Origin: Bradyrhizobium sp. LMTR 3
Lineage (GTDB): Bacteria > Pseudomonadota > Alphaproteobacteria > Rhizobiales > Xanthobacteraceae
NCBI RefSeq assembly: GCF_001693485.1
Contig: NZ_MAXC01000046.1
Location: forward strand, 62,001 to 126,000
Length of the DNA stretch: 64,000 nucleotides
Direction of reading: 5' to 3'
Part shown: piece by piece, positions 8,810-16,779 of the stretch
Numbering within the stretch: position 1 is the stretch's first letter
Layout: each line of letters starts with the position of its first letter
Program-made: the position numbers and the translations under genes
Notes under the pieces: model-generated
What the model saw: only the letters and a program-made list of their open reading frames with translations
Told to the model about the DNA's origin: nothing
Databases searched by the model: none

Positions 8810-9480
8810 TGGACGATTTCGGTCTCTATCCGCGCGAGGAGGCCTTCGATCCGCTGGGCGTCATGCTGTTCAAGGCGCTGCAGGTGATTGCGTTCCTGTT
8901 CTTCCTGGCGCTGCTCGCAGTCTCGCCGGACGCGAAGGACGGCAAGATCGATTCCAAGGCCGAGTTCATCATCACGATGGACTGGCCGGACAATCATCCC
9001 GACGATCTCGACCTGTTCGTGCAGGACCCCGTCGGCAACATCGCCTGGTATCGCCACCGCGAAGCCGGTTTCCTCACCCTCGACCGCGACGACCGCGGCG
9101 GCGCCAACAATTTCATCATCGTCAACGGCAAGAAGATTGCGTCGCCGATCCGCGAAGAGATCGTCACCGTGCGCGGCATCGTCGCCGGCGAATACACCGT
9201 CAACGTCTCGCACTTCCAGGCGACGACCGGGCAGCCCGTTGCGGTGAGCGTGAAAGTTCAAAAACTCAATCCGACCGCGCAGGTGATCTTCGACAACAAG
9301 CTGACGCTCGACCACACCGGCGAGGAACAGACCGCGCTGCGCTTCTGGCTCGATGCCGAGGGCAAGGTGCTCGACGTCCAGCAACGGCAGAAGTCGCTGA
9401 TGGAGACGTTCCGCAACGTCCGTGCCAATGGCGCGGATCTCGATCCGAAAACCGGCGTCAGGATGCCGCGTCGTGAATAA
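8806..9480 (+). CDS. single-helix membrane protein with DUF2135-like exported domain; probable ExbD/MotB-like partner
   Basis: A 224-residue protein. A short cytoplasmic N-terminus leads to 'FDPLGVMLFKALQVIAFLFFLALLAV' (about residues 14-39), with one Asp just before the helix, as in ExbD/TolR/MotB. The remaining 185 residues should be periplasmic. They include 'DLDLFVQDPVGNIAWYRH' and 'LDRDDRGGANNFIIVNG', which resemble the DUF2135 (YfaP-like) beta-sandwich motif. There is no OmpA-type peptidoglycan-binding domain and no ExbD core. It overlaps the channel gene (ATGA) and the third gene. Partner role is inference. Confidence 0.65.
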   Translation: MMDDFGLYPREEAFDPLGVMLFKALQVIAFLFFLALLAVSPDAKDGKIDSKAEFIITMDWPDNHPDDLDLFVQDPVGNIAWYRHREAGFLTLDRDDRGGANNFIIVNGKKIASPIREEIVTVRGIVAGEYTVNVSHFQATTGQPVAVSVKVQKLNPTAQVIFDNKLTLDHTGEEQTALRFWLDAEGKVLDVQQRQKSLMETFRNVRANGADLDPKTGVRMPRRE

Positions 9481-10081
9481 CCTGCAATCGGTCGTCGTCA
9501 CGCTCTCCGTCAGTTACGCGCTGATTGGCGCGCTGTTGCTGATTGTCCTGGTCTATGCGCGCTTGCCCTGGTCGGCAAAGGCAGTCGCCGTGGTGGTGAC
9601 GAGCGCGTTCTACATTACGAGCTTCATGGGCGTGCGCGGCCTGTTGGGGTGGGCCAGCATCGACAGGCTGCCCGCAAGCTTCAAGCTGCTGCAGGCCCGG
9701 ATCGTGGAGCCGCACTCGCTGGAAGGCGATCCGGGCTCGATCTATCTCTGGGTCGAAACGCTCGATGACGGCAACCGGCCGAGCGGTGTGCCAAGGGCCT
9801 TTCGCATTCCCTATAGCGACAAGCTCGCGCAGAAGACCGACAAGGCGGCCAGTGAGATCGCCGCCGGCCGCCCGCAGGGCGGTCGCGCCGCCGATTTTGG
9901 CGATGGCGGGGGCCGCCTGCTCGAGGCCGCCCGGGAGTACATCATGCCCACGGCGATCATCGATACGTCGGGAGGTGACCCCTCCACGGGTGGGGGATTG
10001 GCCGCGGCTCCCCGCGACGGCGACGGAGTGTCGTTTACGCCGCTGCTCCCGCCGCGGATGCCGCCCAAGGACGAGCAGTAG
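9473..10081 (+). CDS. two-helix membrane protein of the channel operon, function unknown
   Basis: A 202-residue protein read from GTG at 9473, which overlaps the preceding stop (9478-9480). Two transmembrane helices lie at about residues 6-30 and 32-57, followed by a soluble region with 'GSIYLWVETLD' and 'RAFRIPYSDKLAQK', then a low-complexity Gly/Pro-rich tail ending in 'LPPRMPPKDEQ'. I do not recognise the family. Overlaps with both neighbours' frames and shared direction make it the third member of the channel operon. An in-frame upstream ATG at 9422 would overlap the partner gene by 59 nt and is less likely. Confidence 0.65.
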   Translation: MNNLQSVVVTLSVSYALIGALLLIVLVYARLPWSAKAVAVVVTSAFYITSFMGVRGLLGWASIDRLPASFKLLQARIVEPHSLEGDPGSIYLWVETLDDGNRPSGVPRAFRIPYSDKLAQKTDKAASEIAAGRPQGGRAADFGDGGGRLLEAAREYIMPTAIIDTSGGDPSTGGGLAAAPRDGDGVSFTPLLPPRMPPKDEQ

Positions 10082-10132
10082 GCTCGGGGCGGGGAACGGG
10101 TCCCCGGTGCCCGGTCAATCACGTATTATTGA

Positions 10133-10171
10133 CTGACAGATATTGAAATCTGTCAGCGAGAGATGCTATAT
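10133..10171 (+). promoter_or_regulatory. palindrome-embedded promoter upstream of a TetR gene
   Basis: CTGACAGAT (10133-10141) and ATCTGTCAG (10148-10156) form a perfect 9-bp-arm dyad with a 6-bp centre. A promoter overlaps it: TTGAAA (10143-10148), 17-bp spacer, CTATAT (10166-10171). The -35 box is inside the dyad, the usual layout for TetR autorepression. It would drive the small ORF at 10246 and the TetR gene at 10433. Confidence 0.65.
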
Positions 10172-10245
10172 CCATTGCCGACGCCGGTATCGGGCGTCAC
10201 CCGGCTCGTTGGCCCTGAGCCGGGGACTTGCAAAGGACTACGCCA

Positions 10246-10356
10246 ATGACTGCCCATCTCATTCATCTCACCGCCCAAATCCAGCGCTGGCTCAATCAGA
10301 GCGTCGCCCGCCATCTGGCTGCCCAGGCCGAGCGGTTGGAGCCGGTGAAACATTAA
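10246..10356 (+). CDS. small ORF, 36 residues, upstream of tetR
   Basis: ATG at 10246 is preceded by AAAGGAC and opens a 36-codon frame ending in TAA: MTAHLIHLTAQIQRWLNQSV, then a Arg/His/Ala-rich helix ending EPVKH. It looks like one amphipathic helix. It lies 76 nt before the TetR gene and downstream of the palindrome-embedded promoter, so it would be cotranscribed. It could be a leader peptide or a true small protein. No homolog is known to me. Confidence 0.4.
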   Translation: MTAHLIHLTAQIQRWLNQSVARHLAAQAERLEPVKH

Positions 10357-10432
10357 TCCGCCAAAGGATTTACAACGCGGATTGCAAGGGGATTAGAATG
10401 ACCACCCGTCCCATCGTTTCGCAGGTGCGCGC

Positions 10433-11029
10433 ATGAACGAAGTCGTGGTTTTGACCCCCGAACGAATCCTGGAGGTCACCGAGGACGTCTTGCGCCGCTA
10501 CGGGCTCGCCAAGGCAACGGTGGTGGACGTCGCCCGCGCGCTGGATGTCAGCCACGGCAGCGTCTACCGCCATTTCCCCAGCAAGGCCTCGCTGCGCGAG
10601 GCGGTGGCCAAGCGCTGGCTCGACCGTCTCAGCGCGCCGCTCCTGAAGATCGCTGAAAGCTCCAGCCCGGCGCCGGCGCGGCTGGATAAGTGGCTGCGGA
10701 CGATGTTTTCAATGAAGCACAAACGGCTCGGCGACGACCCTGAGATGTTTGCGACCTACCTGACGCTGGCGCGCGAGGCCTGCAAGGCCGTGAACTGCCA
10801 CAAGGATTGCCTGGTCGATCAGATTGCCATGATCCTGTCCGACGGCGTGAAGCAGGGCGCCTTTGAGGTGGCCGACGTCAACGTGACGGCACGCGCCATT
10901 TTCGACGCCACCAGCCGCTTCCACCATCCCGCACATGCCGAGGAATGGAACGAGCCGGGCGCCCCGGCACGGATCGATGCATTGCTTGCGCTGCTGCTCA
11001 AGGGGCTGGAAACGCCGCGTTCGCACTGA
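10433..11029 (+). CDS. TetR family transcriptional regulator
   Basis: A 198-residue regulator. The HTH at about residues 10-58 contains 'VVDVARALDVSHGSVYRHFPSKASLREAV', followed by a C-terminal dimer/ligand domain with 'RFHHPAHAEEWNEPGAPARIDALLALLLKGL', the pattern of TetR_C (YsiA/SmeT-like) members. A dyad overlapping the -35 box 277 bp upstream suggests autoregulation. No obvious target gene is adjacent; the LuxR gene downstream is 330 bp away. Confidence 0.9.
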   Translation: MNEVVVLTPERILEVTEDVLRRYGLAKATVVDVARALDVSHGSVYRHFPSKASLREAVAKRWLDRLSAPLLKIAESSSPAPARLDKWLRTMFSMKHKRLGDDPEMFATYLTLAREACKAVNCHKDCLVDQIAMILSDGVKQGAFEVADVNVTARAIFDATSRFHHPAHAEEWNEPGAPARIDALLALLLKGLETPRSH

Positions 11030-11359
11030 CGATCCTTCTGAAACCTACTTGCAAGACAAAGCCGTTTTCCCGCGAGCCGTGATGTCTGGTTTTGGGCGGT
11101 AGAAGCGGCCATGCCAAGCTCGGGTGCCGAGGTCTCACGGACCCAAGGCGGACATTCGAGCAACGGACGTTCGCCTCTCGTCGAGCGGCGCTGGACGCGC
11201 AAGAAGCTGTAATCCGACGTTTTCTAGCCGATATCTGCTCAATTCTGTTCCCATCGGAAATCTACCCGCGCGAAAGGCACCCTGCCGGTCGACTGGTCGC
11301 ATATGATGCTTTGGCAAATCTCATGGGTCCGCTTATCTCTTGGGGACTGGAGCAAACGC
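11030..11359. other. 330-bp intergenic region, nothing recognised
   Basis: Lies between the TetR gene and the LuxR-type gene. I see no coding pattern on either strand, no strong hairpin followed by T residues, and no member of the palindromic families found elsewhere in the window. It should hold the LuxR gene's promoter. Confidence 0.5.
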
Positions 11360-13030
11360 ATGAAGCAGTGTCCGGGCCAGCAGAAGCGCGGAGGTGCGAA
11401 CAAATCCGGCGACCTCGATCTGGCCCGTGAATATTATCGACAGCGCGCTTGGGCCGACGCTTACCAGGCGTTCTTGCGGGCCGACCAGGAAACCTCGTTA
11501 ACTGCCGAAGCTCTCGAACTGCTGGCGATGGCCGCATACCTGGTCGGCCGGGATGAGGATTATCTCAAGGCGCTCGAACGGGCCTACAATGCGCAGCGGG
11601 ATACTCCCCGGCGCCTTCGCGCCGTCCGTTGCGCGTTCTGGCTCGGCTTTCGCCTGCTAATGCGCGGCGAGATGGGCCGTGCGAGCGGCTGGTTTTCCCG
11701 TGCTCAACGTTTGCTGGAGCGTGACACGCGCGAATGCGCCGAGCGGGGCTATCTGCTGCTGCCGGTCGTCGAGCAACGTCTCGGATCTGGAGAGTACGAG
11801 GCCGCGTTCGTCGCTGCAGCCGAGGCCGCCGCAGTCGGCGAGCGCTGTGGCGACCCGGACCTCGTCGCCTGTGCCCGCCACCAGCAGGGCCGCATACGAC
11901 TGCAGCAGGCGCAGCTCGGAGCCGGACTCGCGCTCCTGGATGAGACCATGGTTATGGTCACTGCTGGAGAGCTATCGCCGCTGGTGACTGGCTTGATGTA
12001 TTGCAGCGTGATCGCGGCCTGTCAGCAGGTATACGCACTCGACCGAGCCCGCGAATGGACAGGCGCCCTGGCGCGGTGGTGCGAGGGCCAGCCCGATATG
12101 GTCGCCTTCGCCGGGGTTTGCCAAGTGCATCGCGCGGAGATCCTGCAGTTGCAGGGCGCCTGGGCTGAGGCGATCGAGGAAGCGCGGCGCGCCTGCGCGC
12201 GGTCGCAGGGCTTCGACCGGCGGGCTGCCGCCGGAGCGCTCTACCAGCAGGCAGAGGTCCATCGTCTGAAAGGCGAGTTTGCAGCGGCTGAAGAGGCGTA
12301 TCGAGGCGCGAGCCAGCTTGGCCTGGAGCCCCAGCCGGGCTTGGCGTTGCTGCGTCTTGTGCAGGGACGCTCCGACGCGGCCGCCACCGCCATTCGCCGC
12401 GTCGCAGGCACGACGGTGAGCCGCCTGAATCGCATGGGTTTGCTGCCCGCCTATATCGAGATCACCTTGGCCGCCGGTGACGTTCAGGACGCACGCAACG
12501 CCTGCCGAGAACTGGAGGACATTGCGCGGACCTTCGATACGAGCGTCCCGGATGCAATTGCAGCGCAGGCCCGCGGAGCGGTGGACCTCGCCGAAGGGGA
12601 CGCGCGGGCCGCACTCGGTTCGCTGCGCCGTGCCTTCGAGGTGTGGCAGAAGATTCCGGCGCCCTACGCGGCTGCGCGCGTGCGCGTGCTGATCGGACGG
12701 GCCTGCCGCGCCCTTGGAGACGAGGACGCCGCCGATCTGGAGTTCGACGCGGCCCGGACCATTTTCGAGCATTTAGGTGCCGGTCCCGATCTCACGCAGC
12801 TCGGCTCACTGACGAAGGGCGTAGCTTCCAGCCATGTGCATCGCCTGACCCCGCGTGAGCTAGATGTTCTTCGCCTGGTCGCCGCCGGCGAAACCAACAA
12901 GGCGATTGCTGGCAGGCTCGCCCGAAGCGAGAAGACGGTAGACCGGCACGTCAGCAACATCCTCGCCAAGCTTGATGTCCCCTCGCGGGCCGCGGCGACG
13001 GCCTTTGCGTGCCGGCACAAGCTGATCTGA
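11360..13030 (+). CDS. LuxR family regulator with TPR-like helical repeats
   Basis: A 556-residue protein. Most of it (about residues 15-480) is Ala/Arg/Glu-rich helical repeats resembling tetratricopeptides, for example 'YYRQRAWADAYQAFLRAD' and 'VHRLKGEFAAAEEAYRGA'. The C-terminal LuxR HTH (about 495-556) is intact: 'LTPRELDVLRLVAAGETNKAIAGRLARSEKTV'. There is no N-terminal ATPase, so it is not a full MalT/LAL regulator. ATG at 11360 follows GGAG; the longer frame begins at 11303. It ends 44 nt before the convergent GFA gene. Target unknown; the oxidoreductase at 13694 is a candidate. Confidence 0.85.
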   Translation: MKQCPGQQKRGGANKSGDLDLAREYYRQRAWADAYQAFLRADQETSLTAEALELLAMAAYLVGRDEDYLKALERAYNAQRDTPRRLRAVRCAFWLGFRLLMRGEMGRASGWFSRAQRLLERDTRECAERGYLLLPVVEQRLGSGEYEAAFVAAAEAAAVGERCGDPDLVACARHQQGRIRLQQAQLGAGLALLDETMVMVTAGELSPLVTGLMYCSVIAACQQVYALDRAREWTGALARWCEGQPDMVAFAGVCQVHRAEILQLQGAWAEAIEEARRACARSQGFDRRAAAGALYQQAEVHRLKGEFAAAEEAYRGASQLGLEPQPGLALLRLVQGRSDAAATAIRRVAGTTVSRLNRMGLLPAYIEITLAAGDVQDARNACRELEDIARTFDTSVPDAIAAQARGAVDLAEGDARAALGSLRRAFEVWQKIPAPYAAARVRVLIGRACRALGDEDAADLEFDAARTIFEHLGAGPDLTQLGSLTKGVASSHVHRLTPRELDVLRLVAAGETNKAIAGRLARSEKTVDRHVSNILAKLDVPSRAAATAFACRHKLI

Positions 13031-13074
13031 ACACCAGATTAAGGTCGAAGGTTTCTTCGATCAGCTTCGGACGG

Positions 13075-13464
13075 TCAAACAGGCGAGCCGGACGCGGCTT
13101 CCGGGTGCAACCACGGGAGCCTTTCGCCCGCAAACGCCTCTCCCGTGGGCTTGAGCTTCTCGGGTTCTTCGAACGCGCCGAGATGAAAGTGCGTCTCATT
13201 GGGCCGTCGCTGGTTCGCGCAGGTCAGGGTCGAGCCGCACCTTGCGCAGAACCCGCGCTCCACGCCCGGCGATGAATTGTATTTGCTGATCGTTCCGCTT
13301 GTTACCGTGACGGCGGAGTCGTCGAAGGCAACGAAGACGGATGCCGGCGCTCCGGTATGGCGCCGGCAACTCTCGCAGTGGCACCACAGGACCCATTTCG
13401 GGCGCCCAGCCGCACGGAAGCGTACGGCACCGCAGAGACAGCGCCCCTCGAACGTATCACTCAT
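13075..13464 (-). CDS. GFA family protein (glutathione-dependent formaldehyde-activating fold)
   Basis: A 129-residue zinc-binding protein. The zinc ligands are visible as 'GRCLCGAVRF', 'WCHCESCRRHTG' and 'GFCARCGSTL', the CENP-V/GFA pattern. Most family members are not proven S-(hydroxymethyl)glutathione synthases, so the enzyme name should be used with care. The ATG at 13464 follows GGAG. It is convergent with the LuxR gene and divergent from the flavin oxidoreductase. Confidence 0.92.
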   Translation of the reverse strand: MSDTFEGRCLCGAVRFRAAGRPKWVLWCHCESCRRHTGAPASVFVAFDDSAVTVTSGTISKYNSSPGVERGFCARCGSTLTCANQRRPNETHFHLGAFEEPEKLKPTGEAFAGERLPWLHPEAASGSPV

Positions 13465-13693
13465 ATCGTTTCTCCTTCATGGCGGCTTGCCGCCGGCTTC
13501 GACACGTCGCGATCGTGCCATAGCTACGGCGCCCGCGAATGGGGAAGATCACCCATACGGTTGCAAGGGCCCGATTGGGGCGTTCTCCCGAAGCGCCGGC
13601 TCCCGTTTCTCTCTAGCACCAGCCTTGGTACGCCCGCGGACCCGCGATGCGCTGAGCCCGCGTCTGATTTGTCAGCACAAGGAGAGAGCCGCG

Positions 13694-14893
13694 ATGACCA
13701 AGGCATTCGACGCGATCGTAGTGGGCGCCCGCTGCGCGGGATCGCCGACCGCAATGCTGTTGGCCCGGAAAGGATATCGGGTTCTCGTGGTCGACCGCGC
13801 AACTTTTCCGAGCGACACGGTCTCTACGCACATCTTGCATCCCCTTGGCGTAAGTGCCCTGTCCGGTTGGGGGCTTCTCGATCGTCTGACTGTGACCGGG
13901 TGCCCGCCGATCGACAGCTATGCTTTCGACTTTGGTCCTTTCACGATTGTGGGCGCGCCAGGCACGAGTGAAGCGCCGGTCGCGTACTGTCCGCGCCGCA
14001 CGATACTCGACAAGCTGCTCGTCGATGCTGCGGCTCAGTCCGGCGCGGAAGTTCGCGAAGGCTTCGCTGTGGATGAAATCTTGATCGAGGACGGACGGGC
14101 GGTCGGCATCAAGGGCCGCTCGCAGCATGGCGGCCCTATCACCGAGCGCGCTGAAATCGTCGTCGGCGCCGACGGCAGACACTCGTTCGTGGCCGAAGCG
14201 GTCCGGCCAGAGCACTATGACGAGAAACCGATTCTGCTCGTCGCGTATTACACCTACTGGAGCGGACTGCCGATGTTCGGCAAGTTTGAGCAATACATCC
14301 GTGACGGGACCGGATTTGCCGCCGCTCCAACCCATGACGGGCTGACGATGGTGATTGCCGGTTGGCCATACGCAAGGTTCGACGATTGCAAGAAGGACAT
14401 CGAAGGGAATTACCTGAAGACCATCGCGTTGGCGCCGGCGTTCGCCGACCGCCTGCACGAAGCCAAGCGCGAAGCGCGGTTCGCCGGTGCGGCGGTGCCG
14501 AACTACTTTCGCAAGCCCTACGGCCCCGGCTGGGTGCTCGTGGGTGACGCGGGCTACAACCGGGACTTCATCACTGGACAAGGAATCATGGACGCCTTCC
14601 ATGACGCCGAGCTCTGCGCGATCGCGCTCGACAGGGTCTTCTCGGGAGCGCAGCCGTTCGACGCGGCGATGAAGGAGTACCATCGCGCGCGCGATACACG
14701 GGTGGCGGCAATGTATGAATTCACCTGCATGCTGGCGACGCTGGAACCACCGCCGCCGGATATGCAGCACCTCCTTGGCGCGATTCACGGCAATCAGAGA
14801 GCCATGGATGCGTTCGCGCGGATGAATGCCGGAACAATATCACCTGCTGAGTTCTTCGCGCCGGAGAACGTCAATGCGATGACGGCCGCTTAG
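13694..14893 (+). CDS. FAD-dependent oxidoreductase (geranylgeranyl reductase/PHBH-like)
   Basis: A 399-residue flavoprotein. The N-terminal FAD site is 'DAIVVGARCAGSPTAMLLARKGYRVLVVDRA', written here as GxxCxGxxxA rather than strict GxGxxG, as in geranylgeranyl reductase-type enzymes. The second FAD motif is 'GPGWVLVGDAGYNRDFITGQGI'. The middle holds 'VVGADGRHSFVAEAV', the GD/DG motif. ATG at 13694 follows AAGGAGAG; the open frame extends far upstream but overlaps the opposite gene. Substrate unknown; a monooxygenase on an aromatic or isoprenoid compound is possible. Confidence 0.87.
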   Translation: MTKAFDAIVVGARCAGSPTAMLLARKGYRVLVVDRATFPSDTVSTHILHPLGVSALSGWGLLDRLTVTGCPPIDSYAFDFGPFTIVGAPGTSEAPVAYCPRRTILDKLLVDAAAQSGAEVREGFAVDEILIEDGRAVGIKGRSQHGGPITERAEIVVGADGRHSFVAEAVRPEHYDEKPILLVAYYTYWSGLPMFGKFEQYIRDGTGFAAAPTHDGLTMVIAGWPYARFDDCKKDIEGNYLKTIALAPAFADRLHEAKREARFAGAAVPNYFRKPYGPGWVLVGDAGYNRDFITGQGIMDAFHDAELCAIALDRVFSGAQPFDAAMKEYHRARDTRVAAMYEFTCMLATLEPPPPDMQHLLGAIHGNQRAMDAFARMNAGTISPAEFFAPENVNAMTAA

Positions 14894-15049
14894 GACGACC
14901 GATGCTGCGGACGTTGCTGGGTAACGTTTCGGCCAAGGTCGCGACCGAGGCCGCATGTACCGTGACGGTGGTGCGCCCGCCACGGTCGGCCTTGGCGCCG
15001 GCGCGGGAAGGCGGCAGGGACTAACGGCGCGATCCGACGGCGCGTGCGC

Positions 15050-15430
15050 TCAATCGAGGGGCTGGACCGGCGGCAGCGTTGTGCCGGAACGCGGCGGGTT
15101 CGGCACGGGATAGCTGGTGACGCGGCCGCTCCGTTCGGCCTGTCCGGCGGAATTGGACGCGGGACCTACCGCTTCCGCCCTGGCGCCTCGCACGCTGTCC
15201 CTTGAAGCCTGTCTCCGGTGCCGCGACGAGCGCGAGCCTTCCAGTCCCCATGAGCGCGATATCGAAGGCCCGGCCGTATAGCCGACGAAGGCGCCGGCGA
15301 CAGCCCCGACCGGGCCCAGCACGACGGCGCCGGCCACGGCGCCGAGGGCCGCGTCGCCTGCGCGCTGCGCGAGCGCGGCAGTGGGCGCGAGTACCAGGAG
15401 CATTGCGGCTGTGATGAAGGCCTTGATCAT
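15050..15430 (-). CDS. secreted glycine-zipper-like small protein
   Basis: A 126-residue protein with a signal peptide ending at 'AALAQ' (about residue 22). An Ala/Gly/Val helix follows, 'GDAALGAVAGAVVLGPVGAVAGAFVGYTAG', with the small-residue spacing of glycine-zipper membrane segments. The tail is basic and Ser/Pro-rich and looks disordered. Similar small proteins are common and uncharacterised in Bradyrhizobium. Single gene; function unknown. Confidence 0.7.
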   Translation of the reverse strand: MIKAFITAAMLLVLAPTAALAQRAGDAALGAVAGAVVLGPVGAVAGAFVGYTAGPSISRSWGLEGSRSSRHRRQASRDSVRGARAEAVGPASNSAGQAERSGRVTSYPVPNPPRSGTTLPPVQPLD

Positions 15431-15602
15431 ATCTCTGTCCCGTCTGTGGAAGACGGGATGCTGGTCCGCGTTTATGGCGAGATGCGTGAAGTTTTGTGGC
15501 CACAGCGTGGACTTTCGGGTTCCATGACTGCTGCGCGCCGAGTGTGGCTTTCCTGCCGGCTATCGTCGTCGCCCCTGCGGAACGCAGGCACAACATTGAG
15601 AT

Positions 15603-15826
15603 GGCTAGAGCATGATGAAATTAAGTTTGATTGCGACCACGAAGAACGTCCGCTCCCTCTCCCGCTTGCGGGGGAGGGCTGGGGTGGGGGTGTCTCCGCA
15701 ATTGACACTCCCCGTGTGGAGAGAGCCCCCACCCGGCGCTTCGCGCCGACCTCCCCCCGCAAGCGGGAGAGGTGAAGCGCGTCTGCGGCCAAATCGATCT
15801 AACCAAAAATCATCGTGCTCTAGACC
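15603..15826. repeat. MITE-like palindromic element
   Basis: The outer ends are inverted: CTAGAGCATGATGA near 15604 and its near-complement ATCATCGTGCTCTAG at 15810-15824. Inside is a second, stronger inverted repeat: 15655-15677 and 15750-15772, each built on CTCTCCCGCTTGCGGG. The inner unit resembles a frequent Bradyrhizobium intergenic repeat. The right end supplies the rpe stop codon (TAG at 15822-15820). Confidence 0.7.
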
Positions 15827-16521
15827 GCTTCGCCGCGCGCCAGGGCCGCTGCGTTGCGGATCGCGGATATGTTGGCCTTGTAGCTGTCCACGGTGCCGCC
15901 CTTGAACACCGCGGAGCCCGCGACCAGCGCATTGGCGCCGGCTGCGGCCAACTGGCCGGCGACATCAGGACCGACGCCGCCATCGACCTCGATGTCGATC
16001 GGACGTCCCGCGGCCATCGCCCTGACATCACTGACCTTGCCCAGCGCGGACTTTATGAACGCCTGGCCGCCGAAGCCGGGATTGACCGACATCACAAGCA
16101 CCAGATCGATCAGGTCGATGACATATTCGATCGCGCTGGCAGGCGTGCCCGGGTTGAGCGAGACGCCGGCCTTCTTGCCGAGCGCGCGGATCGCCTGCAG
16201 CGAGCGATGCAGATGCGGGCCGGCTTCGGCATGGACGGTGATGTGATCGCAACCGGCCTTTGCAAAGGCCTCGAGATAGGGGTCGCAGGGCGAGATCATC
16301 AGATGCGCGTCAAAGATCTTCTTTGTATGCGGGCGCATCGCCTTGATGACGTCGGGGCCGTAGGAAATGTTCGGCACGAAATGTCCGTCCATCACGTCGA
16401 GATGGATCCAGTCGGCGCCCGCCGCATCCACAGCGCGGACTTCCTCGCCGAGCTTGGCGAAATCCGCGGCCAGGATCGACGGTGCGATGACCAGGGGACG
16501 CGACGCAAATTGCTGGGACAT
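15820..16521 (-). CDS. rpe: ribulose-phosphate 3-epimerase
   Basis: A 233-residue TIM-barrel enzyme that interconverts ribulose-5-phosphate and xylulose-5-phosphate. Family motifs are intact: 'IAPSILAADFAKLGEE', 'IHLDVMDGHFVPNISYGPDVIKAM', 'LVMSVNPGFGGQAFI' and 'EVDGGV', including both metal-ligand His and catalytic Asp regions. ATG at 16521 gives a standard start; GGGAAAG is a modest ribosome site. The stop codon is inside the neighbouring MITE-like element, so the last residues may have been altered by its insertion; the ending 'ALARGEAV' looks normal for the family. Confidence 0.95.
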   Translation of the reverse strand: MSQQFASRPLVIAPSILAADFAKLGEEVRAVDAAGADWIHLDVMDGHFVPNISYGPDVIKAMRPHTKKIFDAHLMISPCDPYLEAFAKAGCDHITVHAEAGPHLHRSLQAIRALGKKAGVSLNPGTPASAIEYVIDLIDLVLVMSVNPGFGGQAFIKSALGKVSDVRAMAAGRPIDIEVDGGVGPDVAGQLAAAGANALVAGSAVFKGGTVDSYKANISAIRNAAALARGEAV

Positions 16522-16779
16522 GTGCGCTTTCCCGAAAGGCTTCTGAAAGGGAGGAACGGCCCCGCGTAACATGCAGCACGGCTGGGGGCAATGCGCCGCG
16601 GCGCCGTCTCCTGTGGGCGGAAAAATCTGCCGCGGCGGGCAGCTATTGCCGGGTTTGCCGATCGGACGGAATACGGAAAAGCCGGTTTTATTGGGTTTTC
16701 TTCATGGCACGGTGCTTGCTGAGGAAGACGGAACACGAGCTGTGGGCCGCTTTACGCGCGGCATTGTTGGAGTTCCGCC

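Noticed and set aside
8042..10081. Zorya (ZorAB) defense module
   Set aside because: The partner lacks an OmpA/MotB peptidoglycan-binding domain and no ZorC/D/E-like helicase or nuclease genes follow; only the general channel plan is shared.
13199..13693. N-terminal extension of the flavin oxidoreductase frame to 564 codons
   Set aside because: It covers the opposite GFA gene; the FAD motif starts right after the ATG at 13694, which has a good ribosome site.
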